A DNA stretch of 5,901 bases from Pseudomonadota bacterium (GTDB lineage Bacteria > Pseudomonadota > Alphaproteobacteria > UBA8366 > JADFVY01). The position numbers and the translations under genes are program-made. Below are positions 1 through 5,901 of this stretch, in pieces; the first letter of the stretch is position 1; each line of letters begins with the position of its first letter. The stretch lies in assembly GCA_015222795.1 (NCBI GenBank), contig JADFVY010000179.1, positions 1 through 5,901 on the forward strand, read 5' to 3'. The notes beneath the pieces are model-generated. The model saw nothing but the letters and a program-made list of their open reading frames with translations. It was not told where the DNA came from and ran no database searches.

Positions 1-1153
1 CGTCGATCACGCCATGCGCCCGGAATCGGCGGATGAGGCGGTAAGCGTTCGGGAAAGGCTGAATTCGGCCGGGATCGAAGCCGTGGTGCTGACCCGTGAC
101 GGCCCCGCCCTGAAATCCGATCGCCAGGCCGCCGCGCGGCAGGCGCGGTATGCGCTGATGACCGAATGGTGCCGCCATGCCGGCGTTCTGCATCTGCTGT
201 TGGGTCACCACCAGGGCGACCAGGCGGAAACGCTGATGCTCAGGCTTGGACGTGGCAGTGGGGTGGACGGTCTTGCCGCAATGGCGCCGATACTCGAAAA
301 TGTTCATCTACGGCTCTTGCGGCCGCTGCTGGGCGTCCCGCGCGATGATTTGATTGCTTTCCTGCGGTCGTGCAAAATGGACTGGATCGAGGATCCATCG
401 AACGAGGACACCGCCTTCGCGCGGGTACGGGTGCGGCGCATGATGCCGGGCCTGGGCGAGGAAGGGCTTACCGAGGCCCGTCTGGCGGCCACGGCGCGGC
501 GCATGGCGCGGGCGCGCGTTGCGCTGGAAGGCGCCGCCACTGAATTGCTGGCACGCGCCGCGGCCATTTATCCGGAAGGCTATGCGCTGCTTTCGACAGG
601 AGAACTGCTGGCGTCGCCCGATGAAACCGGCCTGCGGGCGCTGGCGCGACTGCTGACCTGCATCGGCGGCGGCCAGCACGGGCCGCGGCTGGAGCGGCTG
701 GAAAGGCTGTATGAATGGCTGGCGCGAGGCGATGGCGACGGGCGGACGCTGGCCGGTTGCCGGATTGCCAGGCGTCGGGGTGGGCTTGTTCTGATCTGCC
801 GCGAGGCCGTGGCGACCGGCGAGGCTGTGCCCGCGGTGGACGGCGCCCTTTGGGATGGACGATTTCGGTTGGCCGTTGACTGCGCCCCGGATGCCAGAAT
901 GCGCGGGTTGGGCCCCGATGGGTGGGCGCAAATAAAGGCGCAGAGCCCGGATTTGGAAGCCGAAACCCTGCCCGCCGAGGTTCGTAATGCGATTCCGGCG
1001 ATATGGAGACTTGAAGAGGTGACCGACGTACCCCACCTCCATTATCATCGAATGCCTTTGGAGGGAGCCCCGCTCGACCAGTCCGAGCTGACGTTCCTTC
1101 CGATGCGTTCTCTTTGTGCGGCCCGTTTTTCTGCGGTTCCGGGCTTTGCGTGA
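1..1153 (+). CDS. tilS: tRNA(Ile)-lysidine synthetase TilS, 5'-truncated by the window edge
   Basis: TilS is a cytoplasmic enzyme that uses ATP and lysine to convert C34 of the CAU anticodon of tRNA-Ile2 to lysidine, so that the tRNA reads AUA and is charged with isoleucine. The frame is already open at base 2 and reads VDHAMRPES, matching the family's VDHGLRPES segment. The ATG at 14 is therefore internal, and the PP-loop SGGxDS motif lies upstream. Visible parts, in order: the HHQGDQAET motif (206-232) followed by RGSGVDGL; the WIEDPSNED segment (383-409) with its RVR run; a middle domain with HGPRLERLERL and a TLAGCR motif (about 677-763); and a C-terminal TilS domain from about 866 with VPHLHYH. 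The second acidic-motif residue, usually D in HHxDDQ, is G here (codon 215-217). The 383 visible residues fit a family protein of roughly 430-470. ftsH follows after 90 bases with no evident terminator, so the two genes may be cotranscribed. Confidence 0.95.
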   Translation, partial: VDHAMRPESADEAVSVRERLNSAGIEAVVLTRDGPALKSDRQAAARQARYALMTEWCRHAGVLHLLLGHHQGDQAETLMLRLGRGSGVDGLAAMAPILENVHLRLLRPLLGVPRDDLIAFLRSCKMDWIEDPSNEDTAFARVRVRRMMPGLGEEGLTEARLAATARRMARARVALEGAATELLARAAAIYPEGYALLSTGELLASPDETGLRALARLLTCIGGGQHGPRLERLERLYEWLARGDGDGRTLAGCRIARRRGGLVLICREAVATGEAVPAVDGALWDGRFRLAVDCAPDARMRGLGPDGWAQIKAQSPDLEAETLPAEVRNAIPAIWRLEEVTDVPHLHYHRMPLEGAPLDQSELTFLPMRSLCAARFSAVPGFA

Positions 1154-1229
1154 GCGCGATTTAAGGGTAGTCTGCACAGCTTGGCGTCACCGGGCCGGGG
1201 TGTCGTAGGGTGGATTAAGGCCGGCAATT

Positions 1230-1234
1230 GAGGG
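1230..1234 (+). promoter_or_regulatory. Ribosome binding site of ftsH
   Basis: GAGGG lies nine bases before the GTG at 1244. It decides in favour of this non-ATG start. The encoded N-terminus MNLFSRNLA then leads straight into the first membrane segment, as is usual for alphaproteobacterial FtsH. Confidence 0.7.
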
Positions 1235-1243
1235 ATCGCACAA

Positions 1244-3160
1244 GTGAATTTGTTTAGTCGAAATCTGGCAGTCTGGATATTTATCGTCATTCTGCTGATC
1301 GCATTGTTTAGCTTCTTCAACACTAATCCGGGGATGCAGGCCGAACAGGAAATCCCATATTCGGATTTCCTTGAGTCGGTCGATGCCGGCGAAATAAACG
1401 ACATTGTCATCAAGGGCCCCCGTATCGAAGGACATTACAAGGACGGCGCGCGGGAATTTTTCACCCGGGCGCCGACTGGTGACGATACGTTGATTGAAAC
1501 GCTGCGCAAGGGCGGCGTGAGCTTCAAGGTCGATGAATATGACCGCGGTGCGAGATCGCTGGTGGATATTCTCCTGGGATATTTCCCCTTCCTGCTTCTC
1601 ATTGGCGTCTGGATATTTTTTATGCGCCAGATGCAGGGCGGTGGCGGCAAGGCGATGGGCTTCGGCAAGTCTAAAGCCAAGCTGTTGACCGAAAAGACGG
1701 GGCGCGTAACATTCGACGATGTTGCGGGTATCGACGAGGCGAAGTTCGAACTGGAGGAGATCGTCGAATTCCTTCGGGATCCCCAGAAATTTCAGCGCCT
1801 TGGCGGCAAGATCCCGAGAGGCTGTCTGCTGGTGGGCCCGCCGGGTACCGGCAAGACGCTGTTGGCGCGAGCCATCGCTGGCGAGGCGAACGTGCCCTTC
1901 TTCACAATTTCGGGTTCTGATTTCGTCGAGATGTTCGTTGGTGTCGGCGCAAGCCGTGTCCGGGATATGTTCGAACAGGGCAAGAAAAACGCACCCTGCA
2001 TCATTTTCATCGATGAAATTGACGCGGTCGGCCGCCATCGCGGCGCCGGCCTGGGTGGCGGCAATGACGAGCGCGAGCAGACCCTGAACCAGTTGCTTGT
2101 GGAAATGGATGGCTTCGAAACAAACGAAGGCGTGATCCTGATCGCCGCAACCAACCGGCCCGATGTGCTGGATCCCGCACTGCTGCGCCCTGGCCGTTTC
2201 GACCGCCAGGTGACCGTGCCCAACCCGGATATCCTGGGGCGTGAGAAAATTCTCAAGGTGCATTTGCGCAAGGTGCCGCTGGCGCCCGACGTGAACGCCA
2301 GAACGATCGCTCGCGGAACGCCCGGTTTTTCCGGCGCGGATCTTGCGAATCTTGTTAATGAGGGCGCATTGCTCGCGGCGCGCAAGAACCGCCGCGTGGT
2401 CACCATGCAGGACCTTGAGGATGCCAAGGACAAGGTGATGATGGGCACCGAACGCCGCTCGATGGTGATGAGCGACGATGAAAAGAAACTGACCGCCTAT
2501 CACGAGGCTGGGCACGCCATCGCGGCCGTGCATTCGCCGGCGTCGGACCCAATTCACAAGGCGACGATCATACCGCGTGGTCGGGCGCTTGGCATGGTTG
2601 TCCGGCTGCCGGAAAGGGACCAATACTCGCTGGCCCGCGACAAGCTGGAATCGAATCTCGTCGTTGCGATGGGCGGGCGAATTGCCGAGGAATTGATGTT
2701 TGGCCATGCCAAGGTGACCACGGGCGCGTCCAGCGATATCGCGCATGCGACCAAAACGGCGCGCAACATGGTTACCGTATGGGGTATGAGCGACAAGCTG
2801 GGACCGCTGCTCTATAACGACGATCAGGGGGAGGTTTTTCTGGGCCATTCGGTCACTCAGACCAAGAGCGTTTCGGCCGCGACGGCGGAACTTATCGATA
2901 GCGAAGTTCGGCGTATCGTCGACGAGGCCTACGAAACCTGCAAGACGATACTTACCGAAAACAAGAACGAGTTATTGTTGCTTGGCGAGGCGTTGCTTGA
3001 ATATGAGACGCTTACGGGCGAAGAAATCAAGGCCGTGATCGCTGGCGAGACCATCGTGCGCAATGAAGACGATGCGACGCCAACTCAGGCCAAACCATCT
3101 GTTCCAAGCAGTGGCAATGTCGGCGTTACTCCAGACCCGAAGCCGCAGCCCGGTAGCTGA
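1244..3160 (+). CDS. ftsH: ATP-dependent zinc metalloprotease FtsH (AAA+ membrane protease)
   Basis: FtsH is a hexameric inner-membrane protease that unfolds and degrades unassembled membrane proteins and selected cytoplasmic proteins. The 638-residue product is complete and of normal length. Domains: membrane segment 1 at about residues 8-25; a periplasmic domain to about 105; membrane segment 2 at about 107-127; then a Gly-rich linker. The AAA+ module has Walker A GPPGTGKT (198-205), pore-loop FVG (231-233), Walker B IIFIDEID (253-260) and the second region of homology ATNRPDVLDPALLRPGRFDR (302-321), with arginine fingers R315 and R318. The M41 protease domain has the zinc site HEAGH (420-424) and the third ligand D498 in TTGASSDI. 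All catalytic residues are present. The tail from about 608 is Pro/Ser-rich and probably disordered. The start is GTG with a good ribosome binding site. The usual downstream partner folP is missing, and non-coding DNA follows. FtsH is often heat-inducible, but no convincing heat-shock promoter is visible here. Confidence 0.98.
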   Translation: MNLFSRNLAVWIFIVILLIALFSFFNTNPGMQAEQEIPYSDFLESVDAGEINDIVIKGPRIEGHYKDGAREFFTRAPTGDDTLIETLRKGGVSFKVDEYDRGARSLVDILLGYFPFLLLIGVWIFFMRQMQGGGGKAMGFGKSKAKLLTEKTGRVTFDDVAGIDEAKFELEEIVEFLRDPQKFQRLGGKIPRGCLLVGPPGTGKTLLARAIAGEANVPFFTISGSDFVEMFVGVGASRVRDMFEQGKKNAPCIIFIDEIDAVGRHRGAGLGGGNDEREQTLNQLLVEMDGFETNEGVILIAATNRPDVLDPALLRPGRFDRQVTVPNPDILGREKILKVHLRKVPLAPDVNARTIARGTPGFSGADLANLVNEGALLAARKNRRVVTMQDLEDAKDKVMMGTERRSMVMSDDEKKLTAYHEAGHAIAAVHSPASDPIHKATIIPRGRALGMVVRLPERDQYSLARDKLESNLVVAMGGRIAEELMFGHAKVTTGASSDIAHATKTARNMVTVWGMSDKLGPLLYNDDQGEVFLGHSVTQTKSVSAATAELIDSEVRRIVDEAYETCKTILTENKNELLLLGEALLEYETLTGEEIKAVIAGETIVRNEDDATPTQAKPSVPSSGNVGVTPDPKPQPGS

Positions 3161-3179
3161 CACCGGACGTGTAAAGAAA

Positions 3180-3216
3180 CGGCCGCCGGACGATTGCGCC
3201 GGCGGCCGGCGGCCGG
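3180..3216 (+). terminator. Strong GC hairpin after ftsH, possible terminator without a U-tract
   Basis: The arm CGGCCGCCGG (3180-3189) is perfectly complementary to CCGGCGGCCG at 3199-3208, giving ten G-C pairs around a nine-base loop. Because CCGGCGG is directly repeated (3199-3205, 3206-3212, then CCGG), the same arm also pairs perfectly with 3206-3215 and a longer loop. The position, 19 bases after the ftsH stop, suits a terminator or an mRNA 3'-end stabiliser. It is followed by GTGAAATATCGG and has no T-run, so it is not a standard Rho-independent terminator. The pairing is seen directly; the function is inferred. Confidence 0.45.
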
Positions 3217-3337
3217 TGAAATATCGGCGCCTCGAGGAATCAGACAAGATATTTTGGGCCTGAATCAAATCCAGACGTTTAATTTATTTGGAAAACTCTG
3301 CTTATTTATCTAATTAGGTAGATGACATAAACAAATA

Positions 3338-3365
3338 TTGCAGATAATTGATTTGATGTTATAGA
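3338..3365 (+). promoter_or_regulatory. Candidate sigma-70-type promoter for glmM-thiD
   Basis: TTGCAG (3338-3343) and TATAGA (3360-3365) are separated by 16 bases inside the AT-rich block. They match the -35 and -10 consensus at three and four positions respectively. Initiation would fall near 3371-3373, giving a leader of about 210 bases. A competing candidate is TTGGAA (3288-3293) with TCTAAT (3309-3314), which has better hexamers but only a 15-base spacer. Transcription of glmM from somewhere in this block is likely because a hairpin separates it from ftsH. Which hexamers are used cannot be told from sequence. Confidence 0.3.
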
Positions 3366-3370
3366 GGCTT

Positions 3371-3389
3371 GGTGTTTTCGGGAAACGCC
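3371..3389 (+). other. Small hairpin at the start of the putative glmM leader
   Basis: GGTGTTT (3371-3377) pairs with AAACGCC (3383-3389) over seven base pairs, one of them a G-U wobble, around the loop TCGGG. It would lie at the very 5' end of a transcript started from the 3338-3365 candidate, where it could protect the mRNA. There is no following T-run, so it is not a terminator. No known riboswitch family is recognised. Confidence 0.3.
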
Positions 3390-3572
3390 TTGAATTATGT
3401 GGGTTACAGCGGTTTCCAGCCATGCGCGGAAGTCGAATTCCGACCGGCGACGTGGGAAACGGGGCCATGTTTTTCATTTGAGTTAATTCCCTGTTCACTT
3501 GCTTTGTTTTAAATATTCTACTCGACAGGTGGGATATGGCAGGCGGCAAGAGCCGTTTACCGAAATGAATGC

Positions 3573-3577
3573 GGGGA
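3573..3577 (+). promoter_or_regulatory. Ribosome binding site deciding the glmM start
   Basis: GGGGA ends five bases before the ATG at 3583. In-frame ATGs also exist at 3565 and 3595, and the frame is open upstream to 3487. Only 3583 has a good site at the right distance, and it gives the usual GlmM N-terminus MTRKMFGTDGVRG. Confidence 0.65.
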
Positions 3578-3582
3578 ATCGC

Positions 3583-4929
3583 ATGACGCGAAAGATGTTT
3601 GGAACCGACGGGGTTCGGGGACTTGCGAACAAGGAACCGATCACGCCGCAGACCTTATTGCGGTTGGCGATGGCTGTCGGTCAGCGTTTCCGTCGCGGTG
3701 ACCATCGGCATCTCGTGGTGATCGGCAAGGATACCCGCTTGTCGGGCTATATGCTTGAACCTGCCCTTACCGCCGGTTTCGTTTCCATGGGAATGGATGT
3801 GGTGCTGGTGGGGCCGCTGCCCACGCCGGCGGTGGCGGTTATGACGCGCTCGCTCAGGGCCGATCTCGGTGTCGTGATTTCCGCCTCCCACAATCCGTAC
3901 TTCGACAACGGGATAAAGCTGTTTGGCCCTGACGGTTACAAGCTGTCGGACGATGAAGAAGCGGCGATTGAACAGCTGATGGACAGCCCTGATCTGGAAC
4001 CCGCCGAATCTGGCGATCTGGGCCGGGCGCGCCGGTTGGACGATGCGCAGGGCCGCTATATCGAATATGTCAAACAGACTTTCCCTCGCGGCCTGCGGCT
4101 GGATGGATTACGCATCGTGGTCGATTGCGCCAATGGCGCCGCCTACAAGGTGGCGCCGACGGTCCTGTGGGAACTGGGGGCGGATGTGGTCTCGATCGGG
4201 GTTGAACCCGACGGCACCAATATCAATCGAAATTGTGGCGCGACGGCGCCCGAGACCCTGTCCGAGCGCGTCGTCGCAACGGGTGCGGATCTGGGCCTGG
4301 CGCTGGATGGCGACGCCGACCGGGTCATTATCTGCGACGAACACGGGGCCATCGTCGATGGCGACCAGTTGATGGCGCTGATTGCCGGTGAATGGCGTGC
4401 CGCCGATCGGCTGCGCGGCGGCGGCGTGGTCGCCACCGTGATGTCCAATCTGGGGTTCGAACGCCATCTGGGCGGCATGGGGCTGGAACTCGTGCGGACC
4501 GCGGTGGGCGACCGCTATGTCGTCGAGAAGATGCGCGAGGGCGATTATAATCTGGGCGGCGAACAGTCCGGCCATATCATTATGTCTGATTACGGCACCA
4601 CGGGCGACGGGTTGATTGCGGCGCTCCAGGTGCTGGCGGCGCTGGTGACGCGCAACGAGGCCGCCAGCGAGATTTGCCGTGTTTTCGAAACATTGCCGCA
4701 ACTGCTGCGCAATGTACGGTTTGGCGGCGGCGCGCCACTGGACGATAAACGGGTGCGCGACGCGATCGCCGAGGGTAAGTCGGCCCTTGGGTCCGGTGGG
4801 CGGCTGGTGATACGAAAATCGGGAACCGAGCCGCTGATCCGTGTGATGGCGCAGGGCGAGGATGAAATTTTGGTCGGCAATGTGGTCGCCGAAATTGTCG
4901 GGGCGATCGAACAGGTGGGCGGCCGATGA
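3583..4929 (+). CDS. glmM: Phosphoglucosamine mutase GlmM
   Basis: GlmM interconverts glucosamine-6-phosphate and glucosamine-1-phosphate in the cytoplasm, the step between GlmS and GlmU on the route to UDP-GlcNAc for peptidoglycan and lipopolysaccharide. The 448-residue protein is of normal length and belongs to the alpha-D-phosphohexomutase family. Motifs: N-terminal FGTDGVRG (6-13); the active-site loop ISASHNP with phosphoserine S102; the metal loop LDGDADR (241-247), with D242, D244 and D246 for magnesium; the sugar-binding loop GGEQSGH (325-331), which together with the N-terminus separates GlmM from other family members; and the phosphate-binding loop RKSGTEPLIR (411-420). All key residues are intact. 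Its stop codon overlaps the thiD start, so the two genes are probably translated in a coupled way. Upstream is the 422-base gap in place of folP, with a putative promoter. Activation usually requires phosphorylation of S102. Confidence 0.98.
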   Translation: MTRKMFGTDGVRGLANKEPITPQTLLRLAMAVGQRFRRGDHRHLVVIGKDTRLSGYMLEPALTAGFVSMGMDVVLVGPLPTPAVAVMTRSLRADLGVVISASHNPYFDNGIKLFGPDGYKLSDDEEAAIEQLMDSPDLEPAESGDLGRARRLDDAQGRYIEYVKQTFPRGLRLDGLRIVVDCANGAAYKVAPTVLWELGADVVSIGVEPDGTNINRNCGATAPETLSERVVATGADLGLALDGDADRVIICDEHGAIVDGDQLMALIAGEWRAADRLRGGGVVATVMSNLGFERHLGGMGLELVRTAVGDRYVVEKMREGDYNLGGEQSGHIIMSDYGTTGDGLIAALQVLAALVTRNEAASEICRVFETLPQLLRNVRFGGGAPLDDKRVRDAIAEGKSALGSGGRLVIRKSGTEPLIRVMAQGEDEILVGNVVAEIVGAIEQVGGR

Positions 4930-5798
4930 CGGTCATGCATGATAAAGCATTGGCGGGTGACATGACAGGCCAGGAGACAAAGCTCGACGGTCGTATACTG
5001 GTCGTCGCCGGTTCGGATTCCAGCGGCGGCGCGGGCATTCAGGCGGACATCAAGACGATTACCGCGCTGGGCGGCTATGCGATGACCGCGGTCACCGCGC
5101 TGACCGCGCAGAACACCGAGGGTGTGAACGGCATTGTCGAGTCGACAGGCGGGTTCGTTGCCAAGCAGATGCGGCTGGCGCTGAAGGATATTGGCGCCGA
5201 CGTTATCAAAATCGGCATGGTTCCCAACGAGGAAACCATCGAATCCGTGCATTACACTTACCGGGAATTTGCACCCGACATCCCCATTGTGCTGGACCCG
5301 GTAATGATGGCCAAGGGCGGGCACCCGCTGATCGATCGCGAGGCGATCCATCTGGTACGTCAGCATTTCCTGTTGCACGCCTATATCGCTACCCCCAACA
5401 TCCCCGAAGCCGAGGTATTGACGGGCATGGAAATCCGCACGCTCGCCGACATGAAACATGCCGCGGAAATCATGATTACGCTGGGTTGCCAGTCAGTGCT
5501 GGTAAAGGGCGGCCATTTCGAGGGCGAGGGGAACGAGATTTACGACGTGCTGTTTTCGGAAGAGGGGCTCGAAGTTTTCGAGGATACCCGCATCGATACG
5601 CCGCACACCCACGGAACCGGCTGTACCCTTGCCTCGGCGATTGCGGTGGGGCTGGCCCAGAAGATGACATTGCGCAATTCAGTGGTGCGCGCGCGGGCCT
5701 ATGTTCGTCAGGCTATCCTGACGGCGCCGGGTTTCGGCAAGGGGCACGGGCCGCTGAACCATGTCCACACCGTGGCCCCCTATCACCCTGAGAAATAA
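4926..5798 (+). CDS. thiD: Hydroxymethylpyrimidine/phosphomethylpyrimidine kinase ThiD
   Basis: ThiD phosphorylates 4-amino-5-hydroxymethyl-2-methylpyrimidine (HMP) and then HMP-phosphate, giving the pyrimidine diphosphate that ThiE joins to the thiazole in thiamine synthesis. The 290-residue product is a ribokinase-fold enzyme. Motifs: AGSDSSGGAGIQADIK (28-43); TALTAQNT (57-64); KIGM (95-98); DPVM (124-127); TPNIPEAEVLTG (157-168); KGGH (194-197); and HGTGCTLASA (229-238), with the anion hole and C233. It ends in the usual GHGPLNH segment. ATG at 4926 overlaps the glmM stop as ATGA, with AGGTG eight bases upstream. This start gives a polar N-terminal extension of about 20 residues before the core. 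Later ATGs at 4935 and 4962 are possible but less well supported. No TPP riboswitch precedes it, which fits expression from the glmM transcript. No ThiE or other fused domain is present. Confidence 0.95.
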   Translation: MTVMHDKALAGDMTGQETKLDGRILVVAGSDSSGGAGIQADIKTITALGGYAMTAVTALTAQNTEGVNGIVESTGGFVAKQMRLALKDIGADVIKIGMVPNEETIESVHYTYREFAPDIPIVLDPVMMAKGGHPLIDREAIHLVRQHFLLHAYIATPNIPEAEVLTGMEIRTLADMKHAAEIMITLGCQSVLVKGGHFEGEGNEIYDVLFSEEGLEVFEDTRIDTPHTHGTGCTLASAIAVGLAQKMTLRNSVVRARAYVRQAILTAPGFGKGHGPLNHVHTVAPYHPEK

Positions 5799-5821
5799 TA
5801 TCTGTTAGATTTACTCCACTA

Positions 5822-5879
5822 GGGCAATATCCGATCAAACGGAACCGGTCCGGTTCAGTTTGATCGGATAAAATTGCCC
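5822..5879. repeat. Long imperfect inverted repeat downstream of thiD
   Basis: GGGCAAT (5822-5828), ATCCGATCAAAC (5829-5840) and GAACCGG (5842-5848) pair with CCGGTTC (5850-5856), GTTTGATCGGAT (5858-5869) and ATTGCCC (5873-5879). That is 26 possible base pairs, broken only by one G/A mismatch and a three-base AAA bulge on the right arm, around a single central T. It starts 23 bases after the thiD stop. No T-run follows on either strand, so it is not a classical terminator. It could be a repetitive extragenic palindrome, a processed mRNA 3' end, or an operator for a following gene. Confidence 0.7.
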
Positions 5880-5887
5880 GCAATTTC

Positions 5888-5893
5888 AAGGGG
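5888..5893 (+). promoter_or_regulatory. Shine-Dalgarno-like sequence at the window end
   Basis: AAGGGG lies eight bases before the window edge, with no ATG, GTG or TTG after it inside the window. If it is a ribosome binding site, the next gene would start at or just past the last base, with the inverted repeat directly before it. This cannot be settled without the following sequence. Confidence 0.2.
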
Positions 5894-5901
5894 CGAGCAT
5901 C

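Larger units (their letters stand above)
3161..3582. other. Non-coding interval between ftsH and glmM, where folP would be expected
   Basis: These 422 bases show no convincing gene on either strand; the short open frames lack ribosome binding sites and family resemblance. The content falls into three parts. A GC-only hairpin lies right after ftsH (3180-3216). A very AT-rich block follows (3261-3360, 26 of 100 bases G or C by hand count, against clearly GC-rich neighbours). A mixed leader of about 220 bases then runs into glmM and contains small hairpins at 3371-3389 and 3427-3442. In many proteobacteria folP (dihydropteroate synthase) lies between ftsH and glmM. I see no folP remnant here. 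The simplest reading is a transcription-unit boundary with a promoter for glmM-thiD. Confidence 0.75.

Noticed and set aside
1180..1209. CTTGGCG before ftsH as a heat-shock (sigma-32) promoter
   Set aside because: The -35-like CTTG is present, but no matching -10 element is found at the proper distance.
1187..2848. A 553-codon open frame on the minus strand opposite ftsH
   Set aside because: It is the GC-rich shadow of ftsH: it runs through the AAA+ and protease motif region, and its translation resembles no known family.
3063..3263. A 66-codon plus-strand frame across the ftsH stop and the hairpin
   Set aside because: It mostly overlaps ftsH in another frame, and the rest is translated hairpin repeat.
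3427..3442. CGGAA/TTCCG hairpin as a tRNA T-arm remnant
   Set aside because: Only a five-base-pair stem with a six-base loop is present, and no other tRNA arms surround it.
3310..3549. A 79-codon minus-strand frame filling the ftsH-glmM gap
   Set aside because: It starts at TTG without a ribosome binding site, has no recognisable domain, and overlaps the likely glmM promoter and leader.
3499..3582. Upstream ATG at 3499 or 3565 as the glmM start
   Set aside because: Neither has a good ribosome binding site, and both add residues before the family's usual N-terminus.
1..5901. A previously undescribed system in the window
   Set aside because: All four genes are well-known housekeeping genes with intact visible motifs; only the non-coding intervals hold unexplained structure.

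Overview
The window is a chromosomal housekeeping segment of an alphaproteobacterium, most like a Rhodospirillales-type genome. This rests on GC-rich coding DNA, an FtsH whose N-terminus and Pro-rich tail are of the alphaproteobacterial kind, and the order tilS-ftsH-glmM-thiD on one strand. The exact lineage cannot be fixed from the sequence alone. There is no mobile element, CRISPR array, rRNA or tRNA gene, and nothing that looks like a defence or other novel system.

Layout. Positions 1-1153 hold the 3' part of tilS (tRNA-Ile lysidine synthetase), whose N-terminal PP-loop lies before the window. After a 90-base spacer, ftsH (1244-3160, GTG start) encodes a complete membrane-bound AAA+ zinc protease. 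Next come 422 non-coding bases (3161-3582): a strong GC hairpin just after ftsH, a very AT-rich stretch with a promoter-like sequence, and a leader into glmM. glmM (3583-4929) is a complete phosphoglucosamine mutase. It overlaps thiD (4926-5798), a hydroxymethylpyrimidine (phosphate) kinase, by the four bases ATGA. The last 103 bases carry a long imperfect inverted repeat (5822-5879) and end on a Shine-Dalgarno-like sequence that may belong to a gene starting just outside.

How the genes work together. tilS and ftsH serve translation fidelity and membrane protein quality control. glmM makes glucosamine-1-phosphate for peptidoglycan and lipopolysaccharide, and thiD makes the pyrimidine half of thiamine diphosphate. 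They probably form two transcription units, tilS-ftsH and glmM-thiD, separated by the hairpin and the AT-rich gap. The main oddity is that folP, which commonly sits between ftsH and glmM in proteobacteria, is absent, and its place is taken by this non-coding gap. Other points worth a look are the palindrome after thiD, the two-register hairpin after ftsH, and a glycine in a usually acidic position of TilS.
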